A stretch of 64,000 nucleotides of DNA from Chryseobacterium daeguense DSM 19388 (GCF_000430825.1 NZ_AUMT01000003.1:248001-312000), one strand, 5' to 3'. Positions 1 to 8,830 are shown, counted from the first letter of the stretch. The notes: generated by a model from the letters alone, not told the origin. A program made the numbers and translations.

Positions 1-2
1 TA

Positions 3-491
3 ATGAAATATTTACTAGCCCTTTGTGCATTTGTCTTTTTATTTTCTTGCAATTCTCAAAAAGCGAATTCAAAATATTCTAAAATTGAATATAATGCAAC
101 GGCATGCTTCGGATTTTGTCCGATCTTTAAAATGACCATCAATCCGGACAGGACAGCAGTCTTTGATGCAGAACATTTTAATTTTACTGACAAGCCGTCA
201 AAAGACGAATTTTCCAAGACACGCGAAGGCACTTTTACAGGAACAATTAAAGAAGAAGATTACAATAAGCTAATCGCTTTACTGGATGGTTTGGATGTGA
301 AAAATTTAAATGAAAAGTATGGCGAAAGGAATATCAGCGATCTTCCCTCTTCCTATTTAAGTATTACTTTCGCGGACGGAACTTCAAAGCATGTGGAAGA
401 TTACGGAAAACATGGAAGCGAAAAACTGGCAGAAGTTTATAAGTTTTTTGAAGATTTAAGAAAAAACCAGCAGTGGACAAAAGTGAAATAA
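3..491 (+). CDS. DUF6438 domain lipoprotein
   Basis: Secreted lipoprotein of 162 residues. The N-terminus is a lipoprotein signal with the lipobox LFSC (Cys16), so the mature protein should be anchored in an envelope membrane. Residues 31-48 carry the Cys-x-x-x-Cys-Pro signature of DUF6438 (ATACFGFCPIFKMTI), a family of unknown function common in Flavobacteriia. The C-terminal half ends with the usual LTFADGT-type strand and a charged helix. The ATG lies two bases inside the window, so the promoter is not visible. A diverged paralog follows 155 nt downstream on the same strand. Family call is good; function is unknown. Confidence 0.8.
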   Translation: MKYLLALCAFVFLFSCNSQKANSKYSKIEYNATACFGFCPIFKMTINPDRTAVFDAEHFNFTDKPSKDEFSKTREGTFTGTIKEEDYNKLIALLDGLDVKNLNEKYGERNISDLPSSYLSITFADGTSKHVEDYGKHGSEKLAEVYKFFEDLRKNQQWTKVK

Positions 492-524
492 TTTAATCAA
501 AATATTTAAATTATATCTTTACAA

Positions 525-560
525 ATTATGATTTCTTCTCAATGAAGAATTTTTTTTTAT
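525..560 (+). terminator. Probable rho-independent terminator
   Basis: A TTCTTC/GAAGAA stem with a short loop is followed by a run of nine T, between the two DUF6438 genes. The stem is short, so this is a moderate call. Confidence 0.5.
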
Positions 561-645
561 TCAAAGCTTTTATTTGTAACTGTTGTCAAAAGTACTAATC
601 GACTGTTTGGAATAATTATTGAGAGATTCCTTTAAAACTTAAAAA

Positions 646-1137
646 ATGAAATATTTATTCCCTCTTTTTGCATTTCTTTTATTATTTTCATGCAATTCTC
701 AATATGCGCAAACCAAGCAAAACAGTCAGTCGAAATATGCTGTAATTCAATATACGTCAACATCTTATTTTGATATTAATCCCAATATTGCAATAACGAT
801 CAATGCCGACAGAACAGCTGCTTTAGAGGTAACCCCTTCTAATTCTTCAAAAATTAATCCAAGAAGTGTACAGCCTCAAAAATTGCAAGGAACTATAAAA
901 AAAGAAGATTATAACAAACTGGTTTATTTATTAAACAGCATAGACTTTAAAAACTTACCAGCTTACAAACCCGGAGATAATATGGTAAATGGTCGTTGGA
1001 CAGCCATTTTGAAGCTTAAACTTACTGACGGAACAACGGAAAAAATTGAAGATTATGGCAAAAATAAAACCGAAAAGCTGGTAGAAGTTTACCGTTTTAT
1101 TGAAGATCTGAGAAATAATCAGGAATGGCGAAAGTGA
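646..1137 (+). CDS. DUF6438-like lipoprotein lacking the Cys motif
   Basis: 163-residue lipoprotein with the same signal peptide as its upstream neighbour (MKYLFPLFAF..LLFSC). The body aligns along its length: the INADRTA strand, the GTIKKEDYNKLVYLL helix and the KIEDYGKN..EKLVEVY..IEDLR C-terminus all match. The segment that carries CFGFCP in the first gene reads STSYFDINPNI here, so both cysteines are lost. It looks like a tandem duplicate whose defining site has decayed or been repurposed. Function unknown. Confidence 0.75.
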   Translation: MKYLFPLFAFLLLFSCNSQYAQTKQNSQSKYAVIQYTSTSYFDINPNIAITINADRTAALEVTPSNSSKINPRSVQPQKLQGTIKKEDYNKLVYLLNSIDFKNLPAYKPGDNMVNGRWTAILKLKLTDGTTEKIEDYGKNKTEKLVEVYRFIEDLRNNQEWRK

Positions 1138-1177
1138 AATAACTCACTTTAAAATAATTAAACTACCTTTGCAAGAT

Positions 1178-1206
1178 AATTCCTTCCTTTTGAAGGAATT
1201 TTTATT
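1178..1206 (+). terminator. Rho-independent terminator
   Basis: Perfect 9-bp stem AATTCCTTC/GAAGGAATT with a 5-nt loop and a following T-rich tract, 40 nt after the second DUF6438 gene and 20 nt before the helicase start. Confidence 0.75.
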
Positions 1207-1225
1207 TAATTAAAAAACAATTCAT

Positions 1226-2533
1226 TTGAATTTTACAGACTTACAATTAATCGAGCCTATTGCAAAAGCAATACAGGAACAAGGATATACGAACCCTACT
1301 CCTATTCAGGAAAAATCGATTCCACAAATCTTAAATCACAGGGATTTTTTGGGATGTGCTCAGACAGGAACCGGAAAAACAGCTGCTTTTGCCATTCCTA
1401 TTTTACAAAATCTTTCTAAAAATAAAACACCCAATAAAAATATTAAAGCTTTAATATTAACGCCTACAAGAGAATTAGCAATTCAGATTGAGGAAAATAT
1501 CAAAGCCTACGGAAAATACTTGCCTTTAAAACATCTCGTTATTTTCGGTGGTGTAAAACAGGGAAACCAGGAAACAGCACTGAGAAGAGGCGTTGATATT
1601 CTGGTAGCCACTCCGGGAAGATTACTGGATTTTATCGCTCAGGGAATTATCAGCTTAAAAAATCTTGAAATTTTCGTTCTGGATGAGGCAGACAGAATGC
1701 TGGATATGGGTTTTGTGCATGATGTAAAGAGAATCATCAAGCTTTTACCGCAAAAAAGACAGACTTTATTTTTCTCTGCAACCATGCCTGCAGAAATTCA
1801 GAAACTGGCAGACTCCATACTGAACAATCCTGTAAAAGTGGAAGTTACACCTGTTTCATCAACTGCTGATACCATTAAGCAATCCGTATATTTTGTTGAA
1901 AAGGAAAACAAGCTGAATCTTCTTACTCATATCCTTAAAAATGATATTTCCGATTCTGTTCTTGTATTTTCAAGAACCAAGCACGGCGCAAATAAAATTG
2001 CCCAAAAGCTGCAGAAAAGCAATATTACAACGGAAGCTATCCACGGAGATAAATCTCAAAATGCAAGACAAAATGCCCTTAGCAACTTCAAATCAGGCAA
2101 AACCAGAATTTTGGTGGCAACCGATATTGCGGCAAGGGGAATTGATATTGATGAGCTGAAATATGTTATCAATTTTGAGCTTTCAGACGTTTCAGAAACC
2201 TATGTCCACAGAATAGGAAGAACAGGCAGAGCCGGCGCAGAAGGGAGCTCAATATCATTTGTGGACGGTCTGGATTTATTAAATTTAAAGAATACAGAAA
2301 AACTGATCGGCAAGAAAATCCCGGTGGTAAAAGATCATCCTTTCCACACTGATGATCTGGTGGCTCAAAAAAGGGATTCTAACAATAAACCAGCTCCGCT
2401 GTCAGAAAGATCCAACGCTCCAAAATCAGGTCCACCGAGGTCTAATAACCGCAAAAAGAAACCTACAGGCGAAAATAATAACTCTATCAGTTTTAAAAAG
2501 CCTAAGAATAAGAATTTCACAAGAAAAAAATAA
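1226..2533 (+). CDS. DEAD-box RNA helicase, RhlE type
   Basis: 435-residue ATP-dependent RNA helicase. All core motifs are visible in order: [12 protein letters not shown] (motif I), PTRELA (Ia), TPGRLLDF (Ib), [10 protein letters not shown] (II), FFSAT (III), [11 protein letters not shown] (V) and [10 protein letters not shown] (VI). After about residue 370 the sequence becomes a basic, Asn/Ser/Pro/Lys-rich tail typical of RhlE proteins, which act in ribosome assembly or RNA turnover. The start is a TTG codon; no ATG gives a complete N-terminal Q-motif region ([22 protein letters not shown]). It stands alone between two terminators. Confidence 0.93.
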   Translation: MNFTDLQLIEPIAKAIQEQGYTNPTPIQEKSIPQILNHRDFLGCAQTGTGKTAAFAIPILQNLSKNKTPNKNIKALILTPTRELAIQIEENIKAYGKYLPLKHLVIFGGVKQGNQETALRRGVDILVATPGRLLDFIAQGIISLKNLEIFVLDEADRMLDMGFVHDVKRIIKLLPQKRQTLFFSATMPAEIQKLADSILNNPVKVEVTPVSSTADTIKQSVYFVEKENKLNLLTHILKNDISDSVLVFSRTKHGANKIAQKLQKSNITTEAIHGDKSQNARQNALSNFKSGKTRILVATDIAARGIDIDELKYVINFELSDVSETYVHRIGRTGRAGAEGSSISFVDGLDLLNLKNTEKLIGKKIPVVKDHPFHTDDLVAQKRDSNNKPAPLSERSNAPKSGPPRSNNRKKKPTGENNNSISFKKPKNKNFTRKK

Positions 2534-2536
2534 AAC

Positions 2537-2570
2537 AAAATCCGTCTCACACCTGTGAAACGGATTTTTT
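2537..2570. terminator. Bidirectional terminator
   Basis: AAAATCCG and CGGATTTT arms with T/A tracts on both sides, in the 40-nt gap between the converging helicase and TatD genes. It can serve both strands. Confidence 0.7.
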
Positions 2571-2573
2571 AGT

Positions 2574-3344
2574 TTATTCAATAGTATTAAATATTCTTTT
2601 TGCATTCTCCGTAGTGATCCTGTCTATTTCAGAGAAATCTTTTCCGTAGATATTCACCAGCTTTCCGGCTACAAGATCGAGGTAGGAGCTTTCATTTCTT
2701 TTCCCGCGGTAAGGAACCGGAGCAAGATAAGGAGAGTCTGTTTCCAGAACAATTTTTTCTAACGGAATTTCGTTCAAAAACTGATCTATTTTTCCGTTTT
2801 TGAAGGTTACTACTCCACCGATTCCCAGTGTAAAATTTAAGTCGATGGCATGTTTCGCGTGTTCAAGATTTCCGGAAAAGCAATGGAAGATTCCTCTCAA
2901 TTTCGGGTGCTTTTTTCTTTCTAATACCTCAAAAGTTTCATCAAAACTTTCTCTGGTGTGAATTACAATCGGCAGGTCTTTTTCAATGGCCCAGTCAATC
3001 TGCTGCTCAAAAGCTTTTACCTGGATATCCAAGGTCGTTTTGTCCCAGTACAAATCAACACCTATTTCCCCGATTGCGGGAAAATCTCTCTCATTAAGAT
3101 AGTTTTTTACAATATCAAGCTCTTTTTCCCAGGTTTCAGGCTTTACATAACAGGGATGCAGCCCCATCATCGAAAAGATCCGGCTTGGATATTCTGCTTC
3201 CAGCTGCAGCATTTTTTCATGAGATTCTGAATCTATGGCAGGAAGATAAAATTCATTAATCCCTTTATCCAGAGCTCTCTGAATCATTTCCTTTCTGTCT
3301 TCATCAAATTCTTCTGCGTATAAATGTGTATGAGTATCAATCAT
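2574..3344 (-). CDS. TatD family metal-dependent hydrolase
   Basis: 256-residue TIM-barrel hydrolase of the TatD/YcfH family. Metal-binding landmarks are all present: MIDTHTHLY at the N-terminus, GEIGVDLYW (metal Glu), VIHTRES, GIFHCFSG and LETDSPYLAP with the terminal Asp. Family members are 3'-5' DNases or D-aminoacyl-tRNA deacylases in the cytoplasm. It is the last gene of a minus-strand operon: the DUF4269 gene ends 4 nt before its start. Confidence 0.93.
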   Translation of the reverse strand: MIDTHTHLYAEEFDEDRKEMIQRALDKGINEFYLPAIDSESHEKMLQLEAEYPSRIFSMMGLHPCYVKPETWEKELDIVKNYLNERDFPAIGEIGVDLYWDKTTLDIQVKAFEQQIDWAIEKDLPIVIHTRESFDETFEVLERKKHPKLRGIFHCFSGNLEHAKHAIDLNFTLGIGGVVTFKNGKIDQFLNEIPLEKIVLETDSPYLAPVPYRGKRNESSYLDLVAGKLVNIYGKDFSEIDRITTENAKRIFNTIE

Positions 3345-3348
3345 TTTC

Positions 3349-3876
3349 TTAAAATTTCAATAGATCTTCATAAGGGTTTTCGAGGCCCAGCAATATTCCG
3401 AAAGCAGGCTCTGTTTTGATTCCTTTTTTCTTTAATTCTATTATTTTTTGTTTAAAATCTTCTCCTTTTTCCTTTAATATCTTGTATTCTGCAATCATGT
3501 GGCGGTAAGCATTTTGCTCAGTTGTCGGTTTATTTTGTCCGAAAATTTCAATAGGAAATTCCTCAAGCTTAAAATTTAAAATGATACATTTTTCGCCATT
3601 TATAATTGGATTTTCAACCTTAACTTCTATATTGTGAGGAATAAATTTGCTGAACATTAAATCGTCCAAAAAATCTTCTTCAAACCTAAGATCAACCTCA
3701 CAAATAATATCCAGATCACTTCCGTCAACATCAATTTCAATGGGAACAGTTCCGGCCAGTATTGGATGATAATCCTTTAGTTTTTCAAATAACCGATGCT
3801 TTGTGAGAATCTGGTAAGCCCTTTTCTGCCTTTCATTCCCATTTCTTAAATAATCAATGGTTGTAAAATCAGTCAT
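3349..3876 (-). CDS. DUF4269 protein (nucleotidyltransferase-like)
   Basis: 175 residues. The segment LAGTVPIEIDVDGSDLDIICEV (residues about 40-62) resembles the Gly-Ser/Asp-x-Asp core of the minimal nucleotidyltransferase fold, and the protein matches DUF4269 in length and in its ARHM-like C-terminal helix (AYRHMIAEYKILKEKG). Activity is not established for the family. Its start overlaps the end of the GSCFA gene by 8 nt and its stop lies 4 nt before tatD, so the three are translationally coupled. Confidence 0.8.
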   Translation of the reverse strand: MTDFTTIDYLRNGNERQKRAYQILTKHRLFEKLKDYHPILAGTVPIEIDVDGSDLDIICEVDLRFEEDFLDDLMFSKFIPHNIEVKVENPIINGEKCIILNFKLEEFPIEIFGQNKPTTEQNAYRHMIAEYKILKEKGEDFKQKIIELKKKGIKTEPAFGILLGLENPYEDLLKF

Positions 3877-4828
3877 CTGAAAAAATTTTGTGCTTTACTT
3901 TTTGCTGCTGTACTTTGATTCTTTGGTTTAATTTTTCTTTAAACTCAATATATTTCGGATCTTTTTCATCATCTGTTTTATGGTCCAGCGCTTTAATTAT
4001 TTTAAAGTTTTCTTTAATAAAATCTTTGGTTTCAGAAGAGAAAAAAGCATTCCCGAATTTCTCAAAAATATAATTAACAGCCTGGCTATTAGGGTGAATC
4101 ATATCTTCTTTATAAAAACGGTAATCCCGAAGATCGTCCATTAAAATTTCGTACACCGGAAGATACTGGCAGTTTTCAAATTGAGTAATAACCTCATGAA
4201 TCGCCGTGATTAATTTTGACTTACTCAGTTGATTTTCAATCATTCCGTCTTTTGTGTGACGAACCGGTGAAACCGTAAACAAAATCTGAACATCATCCTT
4301 ACAAATATCTTTTAAGTTTAAAACAGTATTGTAAACAGAATCAGCGATTTCCTGAGTGGTCAACAGCTTTTTTTCAAAGAATTTCTGAGGAATTTTATGA
4401 CAGTTGGCTACCAGTTTCTGTTTTGGAATAAACTCGTAAATGAATGATGTTCCGTAGGTTATGATAACCCAGTTAGCCTCCTGAAGAAAGGAATTCCCTT
4501 CTTCAATCTTCGTATTGATTTTATTTAAGGTCTGGTGAATATATCTTGTATCAAAGCTTGTGTGATGATCCAGAGAAATAAATTCATCGTTAAAGGTTAT
4601 TAATTCATCTTCAATATAAAAGTCGGCATCATGAAGCCTTTTAAAAGCATTATTGATCGAAAAGGGGTTGAAAATGGTTCCAAAAGGATTATTAACCGTC
4701 TGTAATTGTCCCTGCTGAAAAAGTTCAGACATTTCTGAAGAAAAGCAGGAACCGATTGAAAATATTTTATCTTCAACTCCAATTTTCTTCTGCGATTCTT
4801 TGATATCAACTTCTGTCCTGAATTTCAT
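3869..4828 (-). CDS. GSCFA domain protein
   Basis: 319-residue cytoplasmic protein named after its N-terminal motif, seen here as IFSIGSCFSSEMSELF, followed by NPFGTIFNPFSI. The layout (GSCF near the N-terminus, ITYGTSFIYEF mid-way, FTVSPVRHTKDG, and IHPN near residue 255) resembles SGNH/GDSL-type esterases, with Ser and the distal Asp/His of IHPNSQAVNYIFEKFG as possible catalytic residues. The family is widespread in Bacteroidota without a settled role. First gene of the GSCFA-DUF4269-TatD operon. Confidence 0.85.
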   Translation of the reverse strand: MKFRTEVDIKESQKKIGVEDKIFSIGSCFSSEMSELFQQGQLQTVNNPFGTIFNPFSINNAFKRLHDADFYIEDELITFNDEFISLDHHTSFDTRYIHQTLNKINTKIEEGNSFLQEANWVIITYGTSFIYEFIPKQKLVANCHKIPQKFFEKKLLTTQEIADSVYNTVLNLKDICKDDVQILFTVSPVRHTKDGMIENQLSKSKLITAIHEVITQFENCQYLPVYEILMDDLRDYRFYKEDMIHPNSQAVNYIFEKFGNAFFSSETKDFIKENFKIIKALDHKTDDEKDPKYIEFKEKLNQRIKVQQQKVKHKIFSDD

Positions 4829-4916
4829 ATTTTAGGGATTAGGAATAAGGATTTAGGAATTGGTTATCGTAGCCCTAAAAAGCTAAATCCTAATTCCTAA
4901 GACCTGGAGCCTAATT
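4829..4916. repeat. Intergenic imperfect inverted/heptad-like repeat
   Basis: Short units of the type TTAGGAAT/GGATTTAGG appear on one side and their complements (CTAAATCCTAATTCCTAA) on the other, so the spacer can fold on itself. It may act as terminator for the polyprenyl synthase gene. No open reading frame. Confidence 0.5.
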
Positions 4917-5888
4917 TTAACTTTCTCTTCTCAATAAATAATTTGCCAGTTCAGTGAACGGTTTTTTCTTCTCTTCCGGAATATCAATTTTCTGAAGATA
5001 GCTTTGTCCGATTTCGTTATGCTTTTCGATTAAACGTAATGCTTTTTCGTCAACCTTCGTTCTTCTGAAAATCTTTTCTACGCCGTAGACTTTATCAATA
5101 TTATCCGTCTTTTTAGAATACCAGTAATCCAGCTCTTTTCTTTCTTCTTCCGTTGCGTGTTCTCTCGCCATAAGGTAAAGCACTGTTTTTTTGTTTTCGT
5201 AGATATCCCCTGCATGTTTTTTACCAAACTGCGCCTGATCCCCAAATACGTCCAGATAATCATCCATAATCTGGAAGGCAATTCCGATGTGTTTTCCGAA
5301 GTTGAAGATTGCTTTTGCATCTTTAAAGTTAGCTTTAGCAATCAATGCTCCGATTTCAAAAGAAGATGCGCTTAAAACTCCGGTTTTGTAAGTAATCATC
5401 CTGATGTAATCATCAAAAGTTACATTCTCCTGAGTTTCAAAATTAATGTCATATTGCTGACCTTCACATAAAAGCAAGCCTGTATGTGTGAAAATCCTGA
5501 TACATGCTTTAAAAGTTTCAGGTTCAAGGTCTTCAAAAAACTTGTAAGCCTTCAGCATGAGACCATCTCCTGAGAGAATCCCTACATTAATCCCGTGTAA
5601 AGTGTGGATCGTAGGCTTGTTTCTTCTCAACGGTGCTTCATCCATAATATCATCATGAATGAGGGTGAAATTATGGAAAAACTCAATCGCCAGAGCAGGC
5701 TTAATGGCTTCATTCAGATTTCCACCAAATAAGTCGCACGCCATTAAAACCATAATGGGACGGAGACGTTTTCCACCATGGGAAATGATGTAGTTCATCG
5801 GTTCATAAAGCTCCGCCGGCTTGTCTTTAAATGTGTATTTGGTAATGGCATCAGCAACGATCTGTTGGTATCTGTCTAAAAATTCCAT
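4917..5888 (-). CDS. Polyprenyl (isoprenyl) diphosphate synthase
   Basis: 323 residues from the ATG at 5888 (MEFLDRYQQIV). An upstream ATG would add 17 unrelated residues. Both Asp-rich motifs of trans-prenyltransferases are present: IHDDIMDEA (first, DDxxD) and QIMDDYLDVFGD (second), together with GGKRLRPIM and EFFHNFTLIHDD. The enzyme condenses isopentenyl diphosphate onto allylic diphosphates, giving farnesyl or geranylgeranyl diphosphate for quinone, carotenoid or undecaprenyl synthesis. Chain length cannot be fixed from sequence alone. Single minus-strand gene. Confidence 0.92.
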   Translation of the reverse strand: MEFLDRYQQIVADAITKYTFKDKPAELYEPMNYIISHGGKRLRPIMVLMACDLFGGNLNEAIKPALAIEFFHNFTLIHDDIMDEAPLRRNKPTIHTLHGINVGILSGDGLMLKAYKFFEDLEPETFKACIRIFTHTGLLLCEGQQYDINFETQENVTFDDYIRMITYKTGVLSASSFEIGALIAKANFKDAKAIFNFGKHIGIAFQIMDDYLDVFGDQAQFGKKHAGDIYENKKTVLYLMAREHATEEERKELDYWYSKKTDNIDKVYGVEKIFRRTKVDEKALRLIEKHNEIGQSYLQKIDIPEEKKKPFTELANYLLRRES

Positions 5889-6068
5889 ATTTCTAATAGT
5901 TTGAACAAAAATACAATTTTTCAGGGCTTTATAAAACAAAAAACCTCACCGTTTTAAGAAGTGAGGACTTAATTTTTATGTGAATACTTATTTATCTTAA
6001 ATTCATGAAAATCTTAAAGTTTTTATTTGATTAAACTTTTCTTTTTACGCTCGATTTATTACTGCGTA

Positions 6069-6154
6069 GTTTGTCATTCCGCAGGAATCCAGGCATAGTA
6101 TTTGAAAATTAAATGGGAAAATTCGTGCCTGGATTTCTACGGAATGACAAACTC
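6069..6154. repeat. REP-like inverted repeat (CATTCCGYAGGAAT type)
   Basis: Two 26-nt arms around an AT-rich centre of about 35 nt. A related half unit (TTTCTGCGGAATAACAA) recurs near 16008. Such units are scattered in Chryseobacterium spacers. Confidence 0.6.
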
Positions 6155-6177
6155 TGTGGTTATTTTTCATAATTTGA

Positions 6178-6307
6178 ATATGCGACTGCCACCTTAGCCC
6201 TGATTGAAGCATTTGTTTGAGCTCATTTTTCAGGCTTCAGGGGCGGCGGCTTTGCCGCCGCCCCTGAAGCCTGAAAAATAGCGAGTGCGGAAAGCAGGAA
6301 AAAGCTC
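6178..6307. repeat. Interspersed hairpin element, copy 1
   Basis: A perfect 26-bp palindromic stem (6225-6250 with 6254-6279, 3-nt loop) with GC-rich inner half sits between flanks that recur at 41160: left flank TAGCCCTGATTGAAGCAT, right flank GCRGGAAAAAGCT. Both copies lie just beyond the terminator of a minus-strand gene. The flanks are conserved while the stem sequence differs. Confidence 0.65.
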
Positions 6308-6334
6308 CAAATTCCCCCAGATCCTACAAACAAA

Positions 6335-6366
6335 AAACTTTGCCTGGATGAGCAAAGTTTTAAAAT
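6335..6366 (-). terminator. Terminator of the GLPGLI gene
   Basis: AAACTTTGC (6335-6343) pairs with GCAAAGTTT (6352-6360); read on the minus strand the stem is followed by a T run. An almost identical stem-loop, including the loop, ends the PiT gene at 7615-7640. Confidence 0.8.
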
Positions 6367-6367
6367 T

Positions 6368-7162
6368 TTAATCGAGATAATTATTTACGCGTTTAGCATT
6401 ATTATTAATCCTTGCAATATCAGCAGGTTTTAAAGTAATTCCGGTTTGATTTGAAAGTACACCGGCTGCGTTCTCTATACTATTTTGTCTTGCTTTATAA
6501 AATGTAGAATATTTAGTTGCAAAAGCATCTTTCATTAATGTCATAGGCTTTTCAACCTTCTTAAAACTTATCATCGTAAAATGAATATTATCATTAGGAT
6601 CGTACACTTCTAATACTAATCCAGGTAATCCTTTAAAAACATATGGTCCTTCAGGAATAGGAATAAATTCGGTAAACCATGCAATATAATGTCTCCCTTT
6701 ATACTTTCCTGTAGCTTTTTTACATAGATAAGATTCTATCACTTTAGTTTCGGTTCCGATCTTCCAAATAATAGGATCTTCCAAGGGAAAAGAAAATCTA
6801 TTTCTCATCAGCTCTTTGTAGATTGTTTGTTTTCCGTTATCCGTAAAAACTTCAGATTTGAAATAAACACCAGGAACATTTTTCATATCCAGTATGACTT
6901 TTCCATCAACTGGATTCTCAAAACTTTTTTTTCCTATAGCCATCGCAATTGAATCACTTATTGCTTTTTGAGTACTTCGAAATAATGACACATTATCTTT
7001 AATTAGTAAAGATAAATTCTCTTCTGCAGCATTATATTTTGATAATGTATCATTATAGCTTTTAATTTTGTATATATCTTCATACTCTGATTTAAGATTA
7101 TTCATGGATTGTGAATACAAAATATGACTAAATAACATTAAAAGTAATAGGTAAAAACGCAT
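6368..7162 (-). CDS. GLPGLI family secreted protein
   Basis: 264 residues from the ATG at 7162, which gives a clean signal peptide (MRFYLLLLMLFSHILYSQS). Starting further upstream would read through the spacer of the preceding peptide gene. The family-defining motif is visible as VFKGLPGLVLEVYD (about residues 170-185), followed by the ITxxSFKKVEKP strand. GLPGLI proteins are secreted or periplasmic proteins of unknown function restricted to Bacteroidota. It follows a small cysteine-containing secreted peptide locus on the same strand, 10 nt apart, so the two are probably co-transcribed. Confidence 0.9.
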   Translation of the reverse strand: MRFYLLLLMLFSHILYSQSMNNLKSEYEDIYKIKSYNDTLSKYNAAEENLSLLIKDNVSLFRSTQKAISDSIAMAIGKKSFENPVDGKVILDMKNVPGVYFKSEVFTDNGKQTIYKELMRNRFSFPLEDPIIWKIGTETKVIESYLCKKATGKYKGRHYIAWFTEFIPIPEGPYVFKGLPGLVLEVYDPNDNIHFTMISFKKVEKPMTLMKDAFATKYSTFYKARQNSIENAAGVLSNQTGITLKPADIARINNNAKRVNNYLD

Positions 7163-7172
7163 TTTAAATAAT

Positions 7173-7519
7173 TTAATTTGGACCTCCTGTTCCCCAACCA
7201 CTGCCTGTTCCCTGTCCACAAATGTACTCAGTCAATAATTGTGAGTTATGAATTTCATCTGCAATTGCCTGCTGATATGTTGCAGTTCCTGACCCTTCTC
7301 CCCAGCACACTGTATCATGATAAAATTCTCCAGTACACCAAACAAACATTGCATTTTGAATACACTGCATCTTTAATATTTAGCATCTGTTTTTTCTACC
7401 TGATCACTTTTATTTTCGGACTTTTCTCTTTCTTTTTTACCTTTTTCAAGATCAATATTTTTTGCATTTACTAATCCCGTAAAAATAAATACAGATAGCA
7501 ATAATGTTTTATATATTTC
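7173..7519 (-). pseudogene. Small secreted Cys-containing peptide, frame-disrupted
   Basis: Two pieces abut. The upstream piece (7519-7373) encodes a signal peptide-like stretch (TLLLSVFIFTGLVNAKNI) and a Lys/Glu-rich linker, then stops at TAA (7375-7373). Two bases later an ATG at 7370 opens a 65-residue frame with cysteines at MQCIQNAMFVWCTG, DTVCWGEGSG and LTEYICGQG, ending in a Gly-rich tail. Adding one A to the AAA run before the TAA joins both into one frame of about 115 codons (..TDAKILKMQCIQ..). Either the peptide gene is frameshifted, or the second frame is translated by reinitiation. No clear ATG exists for the leader. Family not recognised with certainty. Confidence 0.5.
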
Positions 7520-7613
7520 CCAAATATATGAATACTAATAAAAGTAAACAATAGAACAAGAAAAAAGACAAAACTAATTTTTTGCACAAATACATTAAAA
7601 ATCGTTAAAACAA
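7520..7613. other. AT-rich spacer
   Basis: No gene seen. It contains the AAAAAAGACAAA motif that recurs in other spacers (see findings). Confidence 0.5.
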
Positions 7614-7614
7614 A

Positions 7615-7646
7615 AAACTTTGCCCGGATGAGCAAAGTTTGATTTT
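7615..7646 (-). terminator. Terminator of the PiT operon
   Basis: AAACTTTGC/GCAAAGTTT stem with an 8-nt loop (CCGGATGA on the plus strand), followed on the minus strand by a T run. Near-identical to the structure at 6335. Confidence 0.8.
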
Positions 7647-7667
7647 ATAATGTAATTAATTTATACT

Positions 7668-8810
7668 TTAGAATACAAATGTTACCAAAAGATAAGTAAT
7701 CCCGGCTACAATTGCTGAAATAGGAATGGTAAGAACCCAAGCCCAAAGTAAGCTTACAGTAATCCCCCATCTTACGGCTGAAATTCTTTTCGTTAAACCA
7801 ACCCCGATGATAGACCCTGTAATAGTATGTGTAGTAGAAACAGGAATACCGAAGTGATCTGTGATGAATAAAGTAATTGCACCCGCAGTTTCAGCGCTTA
7901 CACCTTCCAGGGAAGTTACTTTTGTGATTTTAGTACCCATTGTCTTGATGATTTTCCAACCACCGCTCATGGTTCCCAAACCGATCGCTAAGAACGAAAC
8001 CAAAGGCACCCAAAGGTAATGCTCGGCAAAGTAATCAAAACGCTCTGCAGCAGGAATATTAAGATAAACCGGATCCTGAAGCATATTAACGTGATAAAAA
8101 ATCAAGGCTGCACCAATGATACCCATTACTTTCTGAGCATCATTAAGACCGTGACCCAAGCTGAATAAAGCTGAAGAAGCCAGCTGTAATCTCTTGAAAG
8201 ATTTATCTGCTTTATGCGGGTTCGACTTTTTATAAAGGTGAACAATAATTAATGTAATAATGATCGAAATAATCATCCCGATAATTGGAGCAAGGAAAAT
8301 GAAAAGGAAGATAGGAATCACCTTATTAAATTTCACTACACTCTGATGTGTAACCTGATTTGCAGCTTCTTTTATTGTCGCCCAGAAGCCTAAAGCCGGC
8401 TGACTTACAGCTACATCGTGGTAATCCATCATGAAGGCATTCATTAAAGCTGCTCCTAAAAACCCTCCGATCAAAGTATGGGAAGATGATGAAGGAATAC
8501 CGAACCACCATGTTAAAAGATTCCATAAAATAGCCGCCACAAGACCGGAAAATATCACTTCAAGATTAATAAAATTTTCATTAACCGTCTTGGCAATCGT
8601 GTTACCGATCTTAAATTCTCCAATCACATAAGCCGCTAAAAAGAAAGCCGCAAAGTTCCAGAGCGCAGCCCAAAGCACTGCCTGGAATGGAGTTAAAACT
8701 TTTGTAGAAACTATAGTTGCAATAGAGTTGGCCGCATCATGAAAACCGTTGATGTAATCAAAAATAAGAGCCAGCGCGATAATAACTATAAGTAAAATAG
8801 GAAATTCCAT
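7668..8810 (-). CDS. PiT family inorganic phosphate transporter
   Basis: 380-residue inner-membrane permease for phosphate (cation or proton coupled). The family's internal duplication is visible: DYINGFHDAANSIATIVSTK near the N-terminus and SLGHGLNDAQKVMGIIGAAL in the middle, each with the conserved Asn-Asp/His-Asp-Ala pattern. A third signature, GIPVSTTHTITGSIIGVG, lies near the C-terminus. About ten hydrophobic segments follow the usual order. The DUF47 gene lies 20 nt upstream on the same strand, the standard Bacteroidota PiT operon. A Pho-box-like array precedes the operon (9522-9559). Confidence 0.95.
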   Translation of the reverse strand: MEFPILLIVIIALALIFDYINGFHDAANSIATIVSTKVLTPFQAVLWAALWNFAAFFLAAYVIGEFKIGNTIAKTVNENFINLEVIFSGLVAAILWNLLTWWFGIPSSSSHTLIGGFLGAALMNAFMMDYHDVAVSQPALGFWATIKEAANQVTHQSVVKFNKVIPIFLFIFLAPIIGMIISIIITLIIVHLYKKSNPHKADKSFKRLQLASSALFSLGHGLNDAQKVMGIIGAALIFYHVNMLQDPVYLNIPAAERFDYFAEHYLWVPLVSFLAIGLGTMSGGWKIIKTMGTKITKVTSLEGVSAETAGAITLFITDHFGIPVSTTHTITGSIIGVGLTKRISAVRWGITVSLLWAWVLTIPISAIVAGITYLLVTFVF

Positions 8811-8830
8811 CTGTTAATTATAATTATTAA

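Larger units (their letters stand above)
5942..6367. other. Intergenic region with inverted repeat and long hairpin element
   Basis: No credible gene. It holds an inverted repeat at about 6069-6154 (TGTCATTCCGCAGGAATCC facing its imperfect complement GGATTTCTACGGAATGACA), a long perfect hairpin element (6178-6307) and the terminator of the GLPGLI gene (6335-6360). Confidence 0.7.
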
